From Chloroflexota bacterium (GTDB taxonomy: Bacteria > Chloroflexota > Dehalococcoidia > Lucifugimonadales > UBA3495), in assembly GCA_028874675.1 (NCBI GenBank), contig JAPPJA010000084.1, positions 1-26,866 on the forward strand: a stretch of 26,866 bases of DNA, given 5' to 3'. Each line of letters begins with the position of its first letter. Position 1 is the stretch's first letter. The translations under genes were made by a program, and so were the position numbers. Of this stretch, positions 24,783 to 26,866 are shown piece after piece. The notes beneath the pieces were generated by a model. That model searched no databases. It saw only the letters and a list, made by a program, of their open reading frames with translations, and was not told the DNA's origin.

Positions 24783-26866
24783 CTACGTGGCTTCGGGTTT
24801 GAGGAGGAGGGTTTCCACGGTGGCGTTTTCGATGGCCTGGCGGGTCCAGGGTATTGGCACTCCGGTTCCCCGCAGCCAGTAGGGCAGCAGGTCGGCGTAG
24901 TGGGGCGACAGGGGGTTGCCCGACTGTCCACCGGGGAGGGAGAACAGGGATTCGTCCCAGTTGCCGACGTCCAGAACCATGCGCAATGAGGGGACGACGC
25001 CCGGGCGGGCGAGGGGGTCTTCGCGGAAGGCCCCGGCCTGGGCGACGGTGTTGGCGTCTCCCGGGAAGGGAAAGGGGCCCAGGTTGAAGACGGAGCCCAC
25101 CACGGGCAGACGACCAAGCGGATGGGTAAGGGTAGCCGGGCCGCGGGCGCGACCCCACTGCCAGCTTTCGGAAGGCTGGCCCAACCGGGCTACAGCGGCC
25201 AGGTACGCCGAGCGGAGGGCGTCGTCAATCTCAGCCGGCCAGCCTCCGGGGAACCAGCCCTCGGGGAGGGACCTGAGCAGCCTGGAGACGCGGCCGGTCT
25301 GGCGGGCCGCAAACAGGGAACTGCCTATAACCGGACTCAAGCTGCGTCCCAGCGCCCAGGGGTGGGAACGGGGCGCCTTTGCCCGGGCAGTACGGCTGGA
25401 GAGTTCGGCCACAAGGAGGTGGAACAGGGTTGCGCCGGGGGAAGTGACGGACATGGCGCCGTCCCAAGCCAGGAGAAGCTCCCGCGCGGCCCGGGACTCG
25501 GGACTGGCAGGGGGACAGGAGAGGATGACCTCCCGCATTTCTTCCCAGGGCATGGACTTCACGTCCAGCTGCAGGGCGGCCGAAGAACTGATGTCCCAGT
25601 CCGACCGCTCATTCAGCGCCGCCAGGATACGGCCAAGCCGGTAACCATCTACCCAGTCCACGCCCAGGAAGGGGCCGGAACCATGGGGTTCGGGCTGGGT
25701 GTTGGCGGCGGCAATGAAGCCGGACGAGGGGTTCAGAAGGCTGGGCATCCGGTTAAAGGGGATGCCTTCGTCGTCCCAGCCGTTGCCCCTTACCCAGCCG
25801 GGGGCCGGCATGGCGCCGTTGCCCTGTATGCGGCAAGGCGCCTGTCCGACCAGGCGGTAGCCGATGTTGCCGCCGGTATCCGCATAGACCATTCCGAGGG
25901 GGAGAATGGGCCACTGGGCGAAGGGCGCGAAGAACACTTCGAAGCTGGTTGCCTCCAAGGCGTCGAGGAAGCCCCGCAGCGGGAGGGGGTCCAGCCAGAG
26001 GGCCCGCATGGAAATGGCGCCTAGCTCGTCGCCCAGCGCGGGGCTTACCACCGGCCCACGGGGGGTGACCAGGACCTCCTCCTCAACGGAGTCACCGCCC
26101 CGGATGCGGATTACTTCCCGGCGGATTTGGCAGGGGACGTACTGCCCGTCTTCCAGGACCGACCGGCCATCGGGTCCGATTCGTTCGAGGAACAGGTCGG
26201 TATTGTCGAGGAGACCGGCGGTCACGCCCCAGGCGCATGTGCCGTTGTGACCCAAGGCCATGGCCGGGGTTCCGGGCAGGGCGGCGCCGGCCATGGCCCA
26301 CCGGGGCGACTGAAGCCGCGCCAGGTACCAGTGGGGAGGCAGCGTGGCGCTGAGATGGGGATCGTTGGCCAGCAATGGGCGCCCCGACAAAGTCCTGCTG
26401 CCCGAAACGGCCCAGCCGTTGGAGCCGCCGCCGGTCCCCATGGTTTCCTGCAACGCCGCCAGGTCTTCGGCCAGGCGTTCGGCCGCGTTGCCGGCTACGC
26501 CATCCGGCGGCGCGGGTACAGGGTGCCACTCGGGGTATTGGGGGTCGAGGGCCAGGAGCGCATCCGGCCCGTCCAGGTTGAAGACCATCAGCCTGGCCAG
26601 TTCCGAGTCCCAGTTGGAAGGCATCACCAGGGACTGCAGCTTCATAATGGATACAACGTCGATGGCGGTGAAGTCGGTAAGTGGTGCCCGCAGCAGCGCC
26701 AGCTCGTGGGGGCGACGGGGCAGGCCCAGGGAATGGCCGGCGTTAACGCCGGAGGCAAAGGCCGTGATTATGGAGCTTATGCGGGGCTCCAGGACGGCGA
26801 ACTGGGCCTCGGCGGCAGGGCGCAGTCCCACCCGACGGACGAGGCTGTCCACGGGCAGGGTGGCCT
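24783..26866 (-). CDS. Penicillin acylase family hydrolase (5' end outside the window)
   Basis: An N-terminal-nucleophile hydrolase of the penicillin acylase/acyl-homoserine-lactone acylase family. The frame is open to the right edge, so the signal peptide and start are missing; about 694 residues are visible. The catalytic serine is in GGGSNGWAVSGSRT (codon near 26421-26423), where autocleavage would free the beta chain. Further motifs are LLANDPHL, with the conserved substrate-site region, LPGTPAMALGHNGTCAWGVT (close to the usual PG-P-GxNxxxAWGxT) and the DNTDLFLE segment. Family members are usually exported and cut amide bonds of beta-lactams, acyl-homoserine lactones or other N-acyl compounds; the natural substrate is not predictable here. 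The upstream alpha-chain segment is helical, as expected. The gene seems intact to its stop. Confidence 0.92.
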   Translation of the reverse strand, partial: ATLPVDSLVRRVGLRPAAEAQFAVLEPRISSIITAFASGVNAGHSLGLPRRPHELALLRAPLTDFTAIDVVSIMKLQSLVMPSNWDSELARLMVFNLDGPDALLALDPQYPEWHPVPAPPDGVAGNAAERLAEDLAALQETMGTGGGSNGWAVSGSRTLSGRPLLANDPHLSATLPPHWYLARLQSPRWAMAGAALPGTPAMALGHNGTCAWGVTAGLLDNTDLFLERIGPDGRSVLEDGQYVPCQIRREVIRIRGGDSVEEEVLVTPRGPVVSPALGDELGAISMRALWLDPLPLRGFLDALEATSFEVFFAPFAQWPILPLGMVYADTGGNIGYRLVGQAPCRIQGNGAMPAPGWVRGNGWDDEGIPFNRMPSLLNPSSGFIAAANTQPEPHGSGPFLGVDWVDGYRLGRILAALNERSDWDISSSAALQLDVKSMPWEEMREVILSCPPASPESRAARELLLAWDGAMSVTSPGATLFHLLVAELSSRTARAKAPRSHPWALGRSLSPVIGSSLFAARQTGRVSRLLRSLPEGWFPGGWPAEIDDALRSAYLAAVARLGQPSESWQWGRARGPATLTHPLGRLPVVGSVFNLGPFPFPGDANTVAQAGAFREDPLARPGVVPSLRMVLDVGNWDESLFSLPGGQSGNPLSPHYADLLPYWLRGTGVPIPWTRQAIENATVETLLLKPEAT

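Overview
The window reads as a high-GC bacterial chromosome segment, densely packed with genes on both strands. The mix of housekeeping genes with a molybdenum hydroxylase of the form II CoxL type, a CTP synthase–transaldolase–Rho cluster and several conserved unknown proteins would fit Chloroflexota (Dehalococcoidia/SAR202-like). That placement is inference from gene content only; no rRNA or other phylogenetic marker was tested, and no tRNA or rRNA gene was seen.

Layout. Positions 1-3100 (minus strand) hold a CO-dehydrogenase-like operon, coxS-coxL-coxM, cut at the left edge. The CoxL subunit carries the form II signature and an odd histidine-rich tail. It has a near-consensus sigma70-type promoter. 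Positions 3229-4679 (plus) hold a two-gene cassette of different base composition: an unrecognised protein overlapping a VapC-like PIN-domain gene. Positions 4700-7830 (plus) hold lysA (lysine biosynthesis), the delta' clamp-loader subunit of DNA polymerase III, and a small membrane protein. Positions 7967-9368 (minus) hold an HNH nuclease and a PAP2 phosphatase. Positions 9534-10876 (plus) hold cmk and plsC, overlapping. Positions 10994-16379 (minus) hold dapA, rho, a transaldolase and pyrG. Positions 16914-18814 (minus) hold rpsA with a conserved unknown partner. Positions 19085-22361 (minus) hold a likely operon of a membrane protein, polX and an unknown protein. Positions 22973-24433 (minus) hold a DEAD-box helicase with an N-terminal zinc ribbon. 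Positions 24783-26866 (minus) hold a penicillin-acylase-family hydrolase cut at the right edge.

Several genes share themes. lysA and dapA are two steps of diaminopimelate/lysine synthesis. pyrG and cmk handle CTP/CMP. holB and polX serve DNA replication and repair. rpsA, rho and the helicase act on RNA. The intergenic regions are rich in short palindromic and dispersed repeats: several related hairpins with GCGGGAAC arms, a perfect 28-bp palindrome, a perfect 20-bp palindrome, and at least two repeat families present at distant sites. Some of these overlap ribosome binding sites or gene ends.

Nothing here is a clearly new system. The best candidates for follow-up are the PIN-toxin gene with a non-standard partner, the His-rich CoxL tail, the insertion within the delta' zinc site, and the conserved unknown genes coupled to rpsA and polX. 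All functional calls rest on motifs read by eye.
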